Positions 11,399 through 23,361 of a stretch of 64,000 nt of DNA are shown piece after piece. Under the pieces are notes generated by a model. That model did not search any database, was not told the DNA's origin, and saw only the letters and a list, made by a program, of their open reading frames with translations. The DNA lies in contig JAFEMH010000733.1 of assembly GCA_022495995.1 (NCBI GenBank), positions 1 to 64,000 of the forward strand, in the 5' to 3' direction. Origin of the DNA: Adenophora triphylla var. japonica (Eukaryota > Streptophyta > Magnoliopsida > Asterales > Campanulaceae). Made by a program: the position numbers and the translations under genes. The stretch's first letter is position 1. Every line of letters begins with the position of its first letter.

Positions 11399-12016
11399 AG
11401 AAATGTGGATAGAAGAATGAATGACCAAGGAGACTCCGATGACGGAGAAAGCTGTCTCTCAAATGCCAAAAGTGTAACTGGCCTCAGTACACCAGAAATG
11501 CAACTGAATGTGATCTAATTCGGAGAGGAAGCCACACCATCTCAACTGAAGCTCCACCTTGGGTATGATGTCTGCGATTGCGACAATTGCCTGGAAGATG
11601 CACATCAGGATTGGAACGCCAGCAAATTTGCTTCTCCCCCAGACATCAACAGTGAAGAGTACCCCCCTGTCTAGTCCAATCAAACACTTTGTCATTAGTA
11701 GTATAGGGTTAAGAGTCTCTAGAGTCAGGAGTCTTTGAGTTTGAGTCCTCTGAGTCATCTGATGGCCTTACGCCAGAAGATTATGAATGTGCCGCCAATG
11801 TCATCTTCCCCTTTGCATTAAATGAAATGATAGATCTTTCTGAATATCCCCTCATTGACAACTTAACGAATAATAAATTAACTAATAATCTAACAACAGT
11901 TAATAATGATTCATTTGAACAAGATGCAAACACACTAAACGAACAATACATTAAAAAAAATCTTTAAGCAGGTTATTGATAAAGAGGAAAACCGTGCCCA
12001 AGCTGCCGAGGAGGTT
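11399..12016 (+). other. damaged spacer between gag/protease and RT of the Tat/Ogre-like element
   Basis: Only short frames occur here. Ogre elements carry an intron in this part of the ORF, so the spacer could be intron-derived, but clear splice borders were not identified. Confidence 0.4.
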
Positions 12017-13600
12017 TTGACTAGTGTTAACTTGGGTACTATCAAAGAAACTGAAGAGACACAGATCGGGAACTTCTTCCAAGGGGCCGAACGGGACAGA
12101 CTGATTGATCTGCTCAGAGAGTATGTGGATGTGTTTGCCTGGTCTTACAAGGACATGCCGGGGTTGGACAGTTCGATTGTGGAACAAAGGATTCCTTTGA
12201 CACCCGATGCCAAGCCTGTGAAACAGAAGTCAAGGAAAATCAAGCCAGAATGGTCTCTGCAGGTCAAGGAGGAAATTGAAAAGATGCTTAATGTAGGATT
12301 CATAAGGGTCATTGAATATCCGACCTGGTTGTCGAAAATCGTGACTGTGACTAAAGCAAACGGGAAGGTACGCTGCTGTGTGAATTTTCGGGATCTAAAC
12401 AAAGCCAGTCCCAAAGACGACTACCCGTTGCCAAACATAGATATTTTGGTGGACGCCACGGCCAACTAAGAAGTTAAGTCATTCGTTGATGGTTTTGCTG
12501 GCTACAATCAGATCAAGATGGCAGAAGAGGACCAGGAAAAGACAGCTTTCACCACTCCATGGGGGACATACTGTTACACGGTGATGCCTTTTGGGTTAAA
12601 AAATGTTGGGGCTACGTATCAGAGGGCAGCAACTACACTTTTTCATGACATGATCCACAAGGAGATCGAGGTCTATATCGATGATATGATTATCCATTCC
12701 AAGGGCGCAGACGGATGACACTTTGTTGATCTCAGGAAATTCTTTGAGCGGTTAAGGAAGCATTCTATGAGGCTGAACCCTGCAAAGTGCACCTTCAGAG
12801 TGACAAGGGGAAAAGAACTTAGGTATATGGTCACAGAGCGAGGCATTGAAGCCGACCCCCGAAAGATCAAAGCCATTATGGACATGTAACCGCCTCGATC
12901 CCAGACAGAAGTCAAAAGCTTTATGGGAAAATTGCAGTACATCAGCCATTTCGTCAATCAACTGACAACCATGTGTGAGCCCATCTTCAAGCTTATAAAG
13001 AAGAATTCTGATACAAAATGGAATGAAGAATGCCAGGATGCCTTTGACAAAATTAAGGCATACCTAGTGAATCCCCCGGTACTATGCCTCCCGCATGGAC
13101 AGAAACCTCTTCTGCTCTATCTCACGGTCACCGACACGGCAGTTGGGGCTATGCTGGCCCAGGAAAAGAAAGATTCTCGGGTAGAGAATGCCATTTACTT
13201 TGTGAGCGGAAAGCTGCAAGGGAGTGAGCTCAATTACTCGGCGTGTGAAAAGACCTATATAGGGCTAGTATGGGTAGTTGGAAAGCTGAAACACTATATG
13301 CAGGCTCACTCGGTGAATTTGGTCTCAAAAATGGACCCCTTCAAGAACCTTTTCAACAAACCTTCCCTCTCGATGCGCCTGGCAAAGTGGTCATTCTTCC
13401 TAGCCAAGTTTGACATCAACTATGTAACAAGAAAGGCAATCAAGGGTCAAGCACTATCAGACCATTTGGCAAATTTCCCTAGTGATGAGGACCGAGTGAC
13501 TGAACCCCAGTTTTCGGACGAGGGGATTTCGCAGTTGAGCCAGAGAATCGATGGCAACTCTTCTTTGAAGGAGCTGCTAACAAAAGGGGAAATGGCATAG
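12017..13600 (+). pseudogene. reverse transcriptase and first RNase H, Tat/Ogre-like element
   Basis: One frame runs through with stops at 12467-12469, 12716-12718 and near 12888. Motifs in order are KEEIEKMLNVGFIR, VRCCVNFRDLNKASPKDDYP, FVDGFAGYNQIKM, FTTPWGTYCYTVMPFGLKN, the active site YIDDMIIHSKG (12674-12706), then SFMGKLQYISHF. The RNase H follows with LLLYLTVTDTAVGAMLAQ, where the usual first catalytic D is replaced, a normal decay of the first RNase H in Tat elements. The YIDD active site is intact, but the stops make the copy non-functional. Confidence 0.88.
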
Positions 13601-13980
13601 GGATGTTGTTGTTAGACCCAAAAGATGAGCATACGCCAATAGCTGTCAAGCTAAACTTCTCCGTCACAAACAATGCAGCAGAGTATGAAGCCTGTATAGC
13701 TGGTTCGGAGGTCGCACTAGAAAGAAATGTCAAGGAACTCGAGGTCTACGGAGACTCAACCCTGATCATTAACAAGGTCTCGAACAAATGGAAGACTGTG
13801 GATCCTAACCTACAAAAGTACCATGCCTATATGGAAGAATTGACAGAGCAGTTCAAAGAAGTGACCTTCCATTATCTGCCAAGAGAAAAGAATAGATTTG
13901 CAGATGCCTTGGCTACTCTAGCTTCGCTGGTGGAAATCCCCGAGGGAAATGCAGTAAAACCATTCAGAGTGGGTAGAAAG
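13601..13980 (+). pseudogene. second (archaeal-type) RNase H of the Tat lineage
   Basis: The frame changes after 13600. The segment reads KLNFSVTNNAAEYEACIAG, ELEVYGDSTLIINKVSNKW, then FHYLPREKNRFADALATLAS. These are the E (AAEYEA), D (YGDSTL) and D (FADALA) blocks of the extra RNase H acquired by Tat elements. The first D block is damaged at the frameshift around 13600-13615. Its position between RT-RH and integrase decides the lineage. Confidence 0.88.
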
Positions 13981-14940
13981 GAAACACCAGCCTTCTGTTG
14001 TGAAATAGGACCTGAACTCATCAAGGAACCTTGGTACAATCAAGTTTACCAGTTTCTCAAAGAAGGGAAATCAGCATTCAGAGACGAAAAAGGTAAGCTG
14101 AAGGAAGGCATCAATGCCAAAAGCTTGCAAGCTTTGAAGCGACTGGCCTCTCACTATGTCATTCTAGGAAGCGATATGTACAAAAAGCGATACCAGGAAC
14201 CACTCCTATTGTCTGTCACCAAAGAAAGAGCAAAAGAGTTAATAAGCGAAGTCCATAATGGTCCCTGCGGTCCTCACATGAACTCCAGATCATTGATGCA
14301 AGTTATCCTCAGAATGGGCTACTACTGGATCTCCATGGAAACAGATTGTATTCAGCATGTCTGAGAGTGCAACAAGTGCCGGCGGTTTGCCAACCTTAAT
14401 CATCTTCCGCCTCATGACTTGTACTACATGACGACGCCTTGGCCGATTGCAACTTGGGGTATTGATATAATCGGGAAAGATAGCTCCAGCCGGAAGTAAT
14501 AGACATGAGTTTGTGTTAGTGGCAGTGGACTACTTCATGAAATGGGTGGAAGCAAAGTCCTATAAAGTCCTCACATCCAAGAAAGTTGCTCAGTTTGTCA
14601 AAGAGAACATCATGTGTAGATATGGGGTGCAAAACGAGATTGTCTCAGATAACGGGACACATTTTGAACGAGACTATGATAGATTGCTGTCAGAATTCAA
14701 GGTTACTCGTCACAAATCATCCCCGTACAGGCCTCAGACCAATGGAGCGGTAGAAGCAGCAAATAAGACACTTGAGAGAATCATCCGAAAGATGGCCACT
14801 CGTGGTCGTGACTTGCCCGAAAGTTACATCTAGCACTCTAGGGATACAAGACTTCTGTCAGAACAGCCATGGGAGAGACCCCTTTCGCCTTGAATTACGG
14901 AATGGAAGCAGTCCTACCTGTAGAGTTGGAAATTCCGTCA
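13981..14940 (+). pseudogene. integrase, Tat/Ogre-like element, truncated at satellite junction
   Basis: The zinc-binding part (VHNGPCGPHMNSRSL, then CNKCRRFANL) lies near 14250-14390. The core follows with WGIDIIGK, LVAVDYFMKWVEAK, VSDNGTHF and PYRPQTNGAVEAANKTLERI up to 14833, then ETPFALNYGMEAVLPVELEIPS near 14870-14938. Stops at 14362 and 14831 and a frameshift near 14490 break it. The integrase C-terminal domain is missing because the satellite starts at 14941. Confidence 0.86.
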
Positions 14941-16009
14941 CTAGTAGCCAAATACCCTCCTTTTTTCAACAAATCTAATAGAATATTTGAAAGGATCAGC
15001 CCACCAAAAATTTGGCTCAAACGGAGGTCGTTTTCATAGTGAAAACCACCATTTACGAAATTTCCCGATTCCCCAAAGGGGGTAGTACACGCATTTTTGG
15101 GATCACAAGAACTAGTAGCCAAATACCCTCCTTTTTTCAACCAATCTTATATAACATTTGAAATGATCCACCCACCAAAAATTTGGCTGAAACGGAGGTC
15201 GTTTTCATGGTGAAAAGCACCATTTACGAAATATCCCGATTCCCCAAAGGGGGTAGCACACGCATTTTTGGGCTCCCGATCACTAGTAGCCAAATACCCT
15301 CCTTTTTTCAACCAAACCAATAGAACATTTGAAAGTATAAGCCCATCAAAAATTTGGCTCAAGCGGAGGTCGTTTTAATGGTGAAAATCACCATTGACGA
15401 AATTTTTCGATTCCCCAAAGGGGGTATAGTACACGCATTTTTGGGCTCCTGGGCACTAGTAGCCAAATACTCTCCTTTTTTCAATCAAACCAATAGAACA
15501 TTTGAAAGGATCTGCCCACCAAAAATTTGACTCAAACGGAGATCGTTTTCATGATGAAAATCACCATTTACGGAATTTTCCGATTCCCCAAAGAGGGTAG
15601 TACACGCATTTTTAGGCTCGCGGGCACTAGTAGCCAAATACCCTCCTTTTTTCAACCAATCCAATAGAACGCTTTGAAAGTATAAGCCCATCAAAAATTT
15701 GGCTCAAACGGAGGTCGTTTTAATGGTGAAAATCACCAATGATGAAATTTTCCGATTCTCCAAAGGGGTTATAGTACACGCATTTTTGGGCTCTCGGGCA
15801 CTAATAGCCAAATACCCTCCTTTTTCCAACCAATCCAATAGAACATTTGAAAGGATCAGCCCACCAAAAATTTGGCTCAAACGGAGGTCATTTTCATGGT
15901 GAAAATCACCATTTGCGAAATTTCCCGATTCCCCAAAAGGGATAGTACACGCATTTTTGGGCTCACAGGAACTAGTAGCCAAATACCCTCCTTTTTTCAA
16001 CCAATTATA

Positions 16010-16442
16010 CTCCCTCCGGCCCTGAAAGATTGTCCCATTTGCTATATTGACTTGTCCAAAAAAGTATGTCCCATTTTTAAATTTAGGCATGAATGTTAGT
16101 GCATACTCCCTCCGTCCCGCTAATATCCGCACACTTTCCTTTTTGGGTGTCCCGCTAATATCCGCACACTCCCAAAAAGGAAATTTTATATTAATAAAAT
16201 ATTCACCCAACCCCACTCATTCTCTCTCCTACATTATTTTAATACTCACAACACCATTATAATTTATTACACCCTCCACTCATTCTCTCTCCTACTTTAC
16301 TTTTACACTCACAACATTTTATTAAAATATCATATTCCTTAATTCCCGCGCAAACAGTGTTGGTGCGGATATTAGCGGGACGGAGGGAGTATCTACTAAG
16401 GCACAAGAAGGTGAAGCTCTTCTTAATAATTGCAAAATGTAC
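16010..16442 (+). mobile_element. Stowaway-like MITE, interrupted and right-truncated
   Basis: Starts CTCCCTCCGGCCCTGAAAG after a TA and matches the intact copy at 19580-19757. It is split by the MITE at 16106-16389 and lacks the right end: satellite sequence resumes after TTGCAAAATGTAC. Confidence 0.85.
16106..16389 (+). mobile_element. Stowaway-like MITE nested in another MITE
   Basis: The 284-bp element has a perfect inverted terminal repeat of about 27 bp, beginning CTCCCTCCGTCCCGCTAATA, and is flanked by TA on both sides (16104-16105 and 16390-16391). It is non-coding and would need a mariner-type transposase in trans. Confidence 0.92.
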
Positions 16443-19049
16443 TTTCCCGATTCCCCAAATGGGGTAGCACACGCATTTTTGGGCTCCCGAGCACTATTAG
16501 TCAAATACCCTCCTTTTTTCAACCAATCCAATAGAATATTTGAAAGGATCCGCCAACCAAAAATTTGGCTCAAACGAAGGTCGTTTTCATGGTATAAATC
16601 ACAATTTACGAAATTTCCCGATTCCTCAAATGGTAGTACACGTATTTTTGGGATCCCGAGAACTAGTAGCCAAATACCATTCATTTTTCAACCATTCCAA
16701 TAGAACATTTGAAAGGATCATCCCACCAAAAATTTGGCTCAAACAGAGGTCATTTTCACGGTGAAAATCACCATTAACAAAATTTCCCGATTCCCCAAAG
16801 GGGGTAGTACACGCAATTTTGGGCTCTCGGGCACTAGTAGCCAAATACCATCCTTTTTTCTACCAATCCAACAGAACATTTGAAAGAATCCGCCCATCAA
16901 TAATTTGGCTCAAACGGAGGTCGTTTTCATGGAGAAAATCACCATTTACGAAATTTCTCGATTCCCCAAAGGGGGTAGCTCACGCATTTTTGGGCTCCCG
17001 GGCACTAGTAGCCAAATACCCTCCTTTTTTCAACCAATCCAATAGAAGATTTGAAAGGATCAGCCCATCAAAAATTTGGCTCAAACGGAGGTCGTTTTCA
17101 TGGTGAAAATCACCATTTACGAAATTTCTCGATTTCCCAAAGGGGGTAGCTCACGCATTTTTGGGCTCCCGGGCACTAGTAACCAAATACCCTCCTTTTT
17201 TTCAACCAATCCAATAGAAGATTTGAAAGGATCCGCCCACCAAAAATTTGGCTCAAACGGAGGTCCTTTTCATGGTGAAAATGACCATTTACGAAATTTC
17301 CCGATTCCCCAAAGAGATAGTAGCCAAATACCCTCCTTTCTTCAACCAATCCAAAAGAAGATTTGAAAGGATCAGCCCACCAAAAATTTGGCTCAAAATG
17401 AGGTCGTTTTCATGGTGAAAATGATCATTTAAGAAATTTCCCGATTCCCCAAATGGGGTAGTACACGCAATTTTGGGCTCTCGGACACTAGTAGCCAAAT
17501 ACCCTCCTTTTTTCAACCAATCCAATAGAACATTTGAAAGGATCAGTCCATCAAAAATTTGGCTCAAACGAAGGTCGTTTTCATGTTGAAAATCACCATT
17601 GACGAAATTTTCCGATTCCCCAAAAGGGGGTAGTACACGCATTTTTTGGCTCCCGGGCACTAGTAGCCAAATACCCTCCTTTTTTCAACCAATCCAATAG
17701 AACATTTGAAAGAATCTTCCCACCAAAAATTTGGCTCAAACAGAGGTCGTTTTCATGGTGAAAATCACCATTTACGGAATTTCTCAATTCTCCAAAGGGG
17801 GTAGTATACGCATTTTTGGGCTCGCTGGCACTAGTAGCCAAATACCCTCCTTTTTTCAACCAATTCAATAGAACATTTGAAAGGATCAGCCCACCAAAAA
17901 TTTGGCTTAAACGGAGGTCGTTTTCATGGTGAAAATCACCATTTACGAAATTTCCCGATTCCCCAAAGGGGGTAGTACATGCATTTTTGGGCTAACAGGA
18001 ACTAGTAGCCAAATACCCTCCGTTTTTCAACCAATCAAATAGAACATTTGAAAGGATCCGCCCACCAAAAATTTGGCTCAAACGGAGGTCGTTTTCATGG
18101 TGAAAATCACCATTTACGAAATTTCCCGATTCCCCAAAGGGGGTAGTACATGCATTTTTGGGCTAACAGGAACTAGTAGCCAAATACCCTCCTTTTTTCA
18201 ACCAATCTAATATAACATTTGAAAGGATCCGCCCACCAAAAATTTGGCTCAAACGGAGGTCGTTTTCATGGTGAAAAGCACCATTTACGAAATTTCCCGA
18301 TTCCCCAAAGGGGGTAGCACACACATTTTTGGGCTCGCCGGCACTAGTAGCCAAATACCCTCCGTTTTTCAACCAATCAAATAGAACATTTGAAAGAATC
18401 AGTCCACCAAAAATTTGGCTCAAACGGAGGTCGTTTTCATGGTGAAAATCACCATTTACGAAATTTCCCGATTCCCCAAAGGGGGTAGTACACGCATTTT
18501 TTGGCTCCCGGGCACTAGTAGCCAAATACCCTTCTTTTTTCAACCAATCCAATAAAACATTTTAAAGGATCAACCCACCAAAATTTTGGCTCAAACGGAG
18601 GTCGTTTTCATGGTGAATATGACCATTTACGAAATTTCCCGATTCCCCAAAGGGGGTAGTACACGCATTTTTGGGCTCTCGGGCACTAGTAGCCAAATAC
18701 CCTCCTTTTTTCAACCAATCCAATAGAACATTTGAAAGGATCAGCCCATCAAAAATTTGGCTCAAACGGAGGTCGTTTTCATGGTGAAAATCACCATTGA
18801 CGAAATTTCCCGATTCCCCAAAGGGGGTAGTACACGCATTTTTGGGCTCGCTGCTGGCACTAGTAGCCGAATACCCTCCTTTTTTCAACAAATCTTATAG
18901 AATATTTGAAAGGATCAGCCCACCAAAAATTTGGCTCAAACGGAGGTCGTTTTCAGGGTGAAAATCACCATTTACGAAATTTCCCGATTCCCCAAAGGGG
19001 TTAGTACACGCATTTTTGAGATCCCAGGAACTAGTAGCCAAATACCCTA

Positions 19050-21230
19050 CTTTTTTCAACCAATCTTATATAACATTTGAAAGGATCCGCCCACCAAAAA
19101 TTTGGCTCAAGCGGAGGTCGTTTTCATGGTGAAAAGCACCATTTACGAAATATCCCGATTCCCCAAAGGGGGTAGCACACGCATTTTTGGCCTCCCGATC
19201 ACTAGTAGCCAAATACCCTCCTTTTTTCAACCAAACCAATAGAACATTTGAAAGGATCATCCCACCAAAAATTTGGCTCAAACGGAGGTCGTTTTCATGG
19301 TGAAAATGACCATTTACGAAATTTCCCGATTCCCCAAAGGTAGTACACGCATTTTTGGGCTCGCGGGCACTAGTAGCCAAATACCCTCCTTTTTTAACTA
19401 ATCCAATAGAACATTCGAAAGGATCAGCCCACCAAAAATTTGGCTCAAACGGAGGTCGTTTTCATTGTGAAAATCACCATTTACGAAATTTCTCGATTCC
19501 CCAAAGGGAGTAGTACACGCATTTTTGGGCTCCCAGAAACTAGTAGCAGAATACCCTCCTTTTTTCAACCAATCTTATACTCCCTCCGTCCCAGAAAGAC
19601 TGTCCCATTTGCTATTTTGACTTGTCCCAAAAAGTATGTCCAATTTCTAAATTTAGGCATGAATTTTAGTGCAAATCTATTAAGGTACAAGAAGGTGAAG
19701 CTCTTTCTTAATAATTGCAAAATGTACAACAGGACAATCTTTTTGGGACGGAGGGAGTATAACATTTAAAAGGAACCGCCCACCAAAAATTTGGATCAAA
19801 CGAAGGTCGTTTTCATGGTGAAAAGCACCATTTACGAAATTTCCCGATTTCCCAAAGGGGGTAGCACACGCATTTTTGGGCTCCCGGGAGCTAGTAGTCA
19901 AATAGCCTCCTTTTTTCAACCAATCCGATAGAATATTTGAAAGGATCCGCCCACCAAAAATTTGGCTCAAACGAAGGTCGTTTTAATGGTAAAAATCACC
20001 ATTTACGAAATTTCCTGATTCCTCAAAGGGTAGTACACGCATTTTTGGACTCCCGGGAACTAGTAGCCAAATATCATCCATTTTTCAACCATTCCAATAG
20101 AACATTTGAAAGGATCGTCCCACCAAAAATTTGGCTCAAACAGAGGTCATTTTCATGGTGAAAATCACCATTTAGAAAATTTCCCGATTCCCCAAAGGGG
20201 AAGTACACGCAGTTTTGGGCTCTCGGGCACTAGTAGCCAAACACCATCCTTTTTTCAACCAATCCAATAGAACATTTGAAAGGATCCGCCCATCAAAAAT
20301 TTGGCTCAAACGGAGGTCGTTTTCATGGTGAAAATCACCATTTACGAAATTTCCCGATTCCCCAAAGGGGGTAGCTCACGCATTTTTTGGCTCCCGGGCA
20401 CTAGTAGCCAAATACCCTCCTTTTTTCAACCAATCCAATAGAAGATTTGAAAGGATCCGCCCACCAAAAATTTGGCTCAAACGGAGGTCCTTTTCATGGT
20501 TAAAATGACCATTTAAGAAATTTCCCGATTCCTCAAAGAGATAGTAGCCAAATACCCTCCTTTTTTCAACCAATCCAATAGAACATTTGAAAGGATCAGC
20601 CCACCAAAAATTTGGCTCAAACGGAGGTCGTTTTCATGGTGAAAATGACCATTTACGAAATTTCCCGACTCCCCAAATGGGGTAGTACACGCAATTTTGG
20701 GCTCTCGGGCACTAGTAGCCAAATACCCTCCTTTTTTCAACCAATCCAATAGAACATTTGAAATGATCAACCCATCAAAAATTTGGCTCAAACGGAGGTC
20801 GTTTTCATGTTGAAAATCACCATTGACGAAATTTCCCGATTCCCCAAAGGGGGTAGTACGCGCATTTTTGGGCTCCCGAGCACTAGTAGCCAAATACCCT
20901 CCTTTTTTCAACCAATCCAATAGAACATTTGAAAGGATCTTCCCACCAAAAATTTGGCTCAAACGGAGGTCCTTTTCATGGTGAAAATCTCCATTTACGG
21001 AATTTCTCGATTCCCCAAAGGGGGTAGTATACGCATTTTTGGGCTCGCTGGCACTAGTAGCCAAATACCCTCCTTTTTTCAACCAATCCAATAGAACATT
21101 TGAAAGGATCAGCCCACCAAAAATTTGGCTTAAACGGAGGTCGTTTTCATGGTGAAAATCACCATTTACGAAACTTCCCGATTCCCCAAAGGGGGTAGTA
21201 CATGCATTTTTGGGCTCCCAGGAACTAGAA
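19050..21230. repeat. second copy of segmental duplication within the satellite array
   Basis: Matches 15130-17990 in variant order. It has an intact MITE at 19580-19757, where the first copy carries the same MITE interrupted by a second one. It is shorter by about two units on its left side. Confidence 0.8.
19580..19757 (+). mobile_element. intact Stowaway-like MITE in satellite unit
   Basis: The 178-bp element starts CTCCCTCCGTCCCAGAAAGA and ends with the inverted form GGGACGGAGGGAG. It has a TA duplication at the target TTATATAAC of a satellite unit. An uninterrupted unit with the empty site is visible near 15145. Confidence 0.92.
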
Positions 21231-21814
21231 GCCAAATACCCTCCTTTTTTCAACCAAACTTATATAACATTTGAAATGATCTGCCCACCAAAAATTTGGC
21301 TCAAACGGAGGTCGTTTTCATGGTGAAAATGACCATTTACGAAATTTCCCGATTTCCCAAAGGGGGTAGCACACGCATTTTTGGGCTCCCGGACACTAGT
21401 AGCCAAATACCCTCCTTTCTTCAACCAATCTTTTAGAACATTTGAAAGGATCCGTCCACCAAAAATTTGGCTCAAACGAAGGTCGTTTTCATGGTAAAAA
21501 TCACCATTTATGAAATTTTCGGATTCCCCAAAGGGGGTAGTACACACATTTTTGGGCTCCCGGGAACTAATAGCCAAATAACATCCATTTTTCAACCAAT
21601 CCAATAGAACATTTGAAAGGATCATTCCACCAAAAATTTGGCTCAAACGGAGGTCGTTTTCTCGGGTACTAGTAGCCAAATACCCTTTTTTTTTCAACCA
21701 ATCCAATAGAACATTTGAAAGGATCAGCCCACCAAAAATTTGACTCAAACGGAGGTCGTTTTCATGGTGAAAATGACCATTTACGAAATTTCCCGATTCC
21801 CCAAAGGGGCTAGT

Positions 21815-22432
21815 GAAGATCAAGTGAAGCAGCAAGAAGAGGGGAGAAATGAGTCTGGAAAACACAAGTTAAATGAACAGAGACAGGAAAAAGAATTGGG
21901 GATATCATCAAAACAGGGAGAGGATGGCACATATCGAATTGATTTGGTGGAAGAGATAGATCAAACTCCCAGGCAAATGTTGAATAATGGGAATAGAACA
22001 GAGAATGGTATTATATAGAATCTACAGCAAGTATCAGAACAAGTGGAGGAAAAGCTGGATACAGAGGAATTGAAGAGAAATGCAGAGGATAGCATTGGGG
22101 AAAGGAAGAAGATGGATGAATTTGTATGTACTCTAAACAAGGAAGATTCAGGTCAGACAATTTTTGGGACAGAATCAGATAAAGGGGAAACAAGTACATT
22201 GAGGAAAGGGAGATTTTGGGCAGAGACTGATGGTAATTCTGAGAAAGAAAATGAAAGTGTTGAAGAATCACAAAATGATGGAAGGGTAGAGAGTGATGAA
22301 GATTACGAAATCCCAATTTCGAAGGGAGAAATGAAGGACAAAGGGGATAAAGTTCAAAGCCAACAGAAAAAGAAAAAGAATAAAAGTAAGTTTACTCCGA
22401 GGAAAGGTAGATCAAGAGGTAGAGGAAAGTGA
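21815..22432 (+). pseudogene. LINE copy A ORF1, C-terminal tail
   Basis: The region encodes a hydrophilic glutamate/lysine-rich tail ending in FTPRKGRSRGRGK and a TGA at 22430-22432. One in-frame stop lies at 22015-22017. The RNA-binding DUF4283 and CCHC domains seen in copies B and C are missing here. Such tails end ORF1 in plant L1 elements, and ORF2 follows after 14 bases. Confidence 0.75.
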
Positions 22433-22446
22433 CTGTGCTGATCTCA

Positions 22447-23351
22447 ATGGCTGTGATTGTGTGGAATGCTAGGGGGATAAACAATAAAAAAACCATGGAT
22501 TATTTGGCTCTTTTAATTAGTCAACATAAACCTTGGTTAGTTGCTGTTTTGGAACCAAAATGTGATGGCAGGAAAATGGGAAAAGTTGCTAAGAAACTGA
22601 AGTATAGAAATTTTACCCATGGGAACCCTGTTAATAGCCATATTTGGCTGTTTTGGTAAAGTGGTATATTGGTAGATGTGGTTCAATTGACGAAGCAATT
22701 TATAACAGTGAGAATTGCTACAGGATCTGATATAACAGGCTTGTTTTCAATTGTGTATGCTAGTGTTGAAAAGATAGACAGAAGAGTTTTATGGGAGGGA
22801 CTTCTTCAGGGCCAACAAGGGAATCATGGATTGTAGGGGGAGACTTCAATGTGATTACTAATACCTCAGAAAAAGTTGGAGGAAATGGATGGGACTTTGG
22901 AGCAATTGATGAATTTAACAATTTCATAACTGCTGCTGGATTGACTGATATGGGACATGAAGGGAGTATTTTCACCTGGAGCAATGATCATGAGGGAAGT
23001 AGTAGAATATGGCAAAGATTGGATAGAGTTTTGGCTAATGGAGTCTTTATTGCTAATCATGGGTTGCTCAAAGTTACTCACTTGGCGAGGTTAGTGTCTG
23101 ATCATGCCCCTCTTTTAATTGAATTAAAAAACACTCCAAAAGTCAAAAGTGTCTTTAGATTCAAGAAAATGTGGCTTGATCACCCAAATATACATCAGTT
23201 TGTTGCTCAAATTTGGGACTCAGTTGAAGGGGAAGAAACAGCCATGAAGACTTTACACAAAAGACACTATCATTTGAGGAGAGCTCTAAAAAACTGGAAT
23301 TGGAACATTTTTGGGATATTAAAAAGAAGATGGCCATGTTTCAAGATATGA
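22447..23351 (+). pseudogene. LINE copy A ORF2, apurinic-type endonuclease domain
   Basis: ORF2 probably starts at the ATG at 22447. Endonuclease blocks in order are WNARGINN, LEPKCDG, IVGGDFNVI (near 22825), FTWSNDHEGSSRIWQRLDRVL and SDHAPLLIEL (near 23100). These supply the Asn, Glu, Asp/Asn and His of the EEP nuclease fold that nicks the target. A stop at 22657 and a frameshift near 22790 break the frame, and another shift lies between this part and RT at about 23350. Confidence 0.85.
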
Positions 23352-23361
23352 TATTATAAGG

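Larger units (their letters stand above)
6828..14940 (+). mobile_element. Ty3/gypsy LTR retrotransposon, Tat/Ogre-like, 3' part missing
   Basis: The order is an LTR remnant, a PBS, a leader of about 1.3 kb, gag, RT, a first RNase H, a second archaeal-type RNase H, then integrase. The second RNase H between RT-RH and integrase is the hallmark of the Tat lineage. The YIDDMIIHSKG form of the RT active site fits. The pol frame carries several in-frame stops and at least one frameshift. The element ends abruptly at 14940 inside the integrase, where the 171-bp satellite begins, so the integrase end, 3' UTR and 3' LTR are absent. Confidence 0.88.
15130..17990. repeat. first copy of segmental duplication within the satellite array
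   Basis: Unit variants here reappear in the same order at 19050-21230: a CTTATATAACATTT variant, a Stowaway MITE, a CAGAGGTCATTTTCA variant, a shortened unit with AAAGAGATAGTAGCC, and a TTTGGCTTAAACGG variant. Offsets are 3284 at the MITE right half and 3225 at the last marker. The order of markers shows block duplication, not only unit-by-unit spread. Confidence 0.8.
14941..21811. repeat. 171-bp tandem satellite array, about 36 units
   Basis: The phrase CTAGTAGCCAAATACC recurs at 14941, 15112, 15283, 15456 and 15627, spacing 171, 171, 173 and 171, and continues to 21811. About 36 units remain after subtracting the inserted MITEs. Units differ by point changes and small deletions, for example the shortened units near 17310, 20535 and 21660. 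The 171-bp length is close to a nucleosome repeat, common for plant centromeric or pericentromeric satellites. Because 171 is divisible by three, the minus strand stays open over several units with a 57-residue period; no domain is recognised and this is taken as incidental. Confidence 0.95.

Noticed and set aside
14941..21811. CRISPR-like or protein-coding repeat array
   Set aside because: The units are contiguous 171-bp repeats without unique spacers, and the open minus-strand frame is explained by the unit length being divisible by three. The host is clearly a plant.
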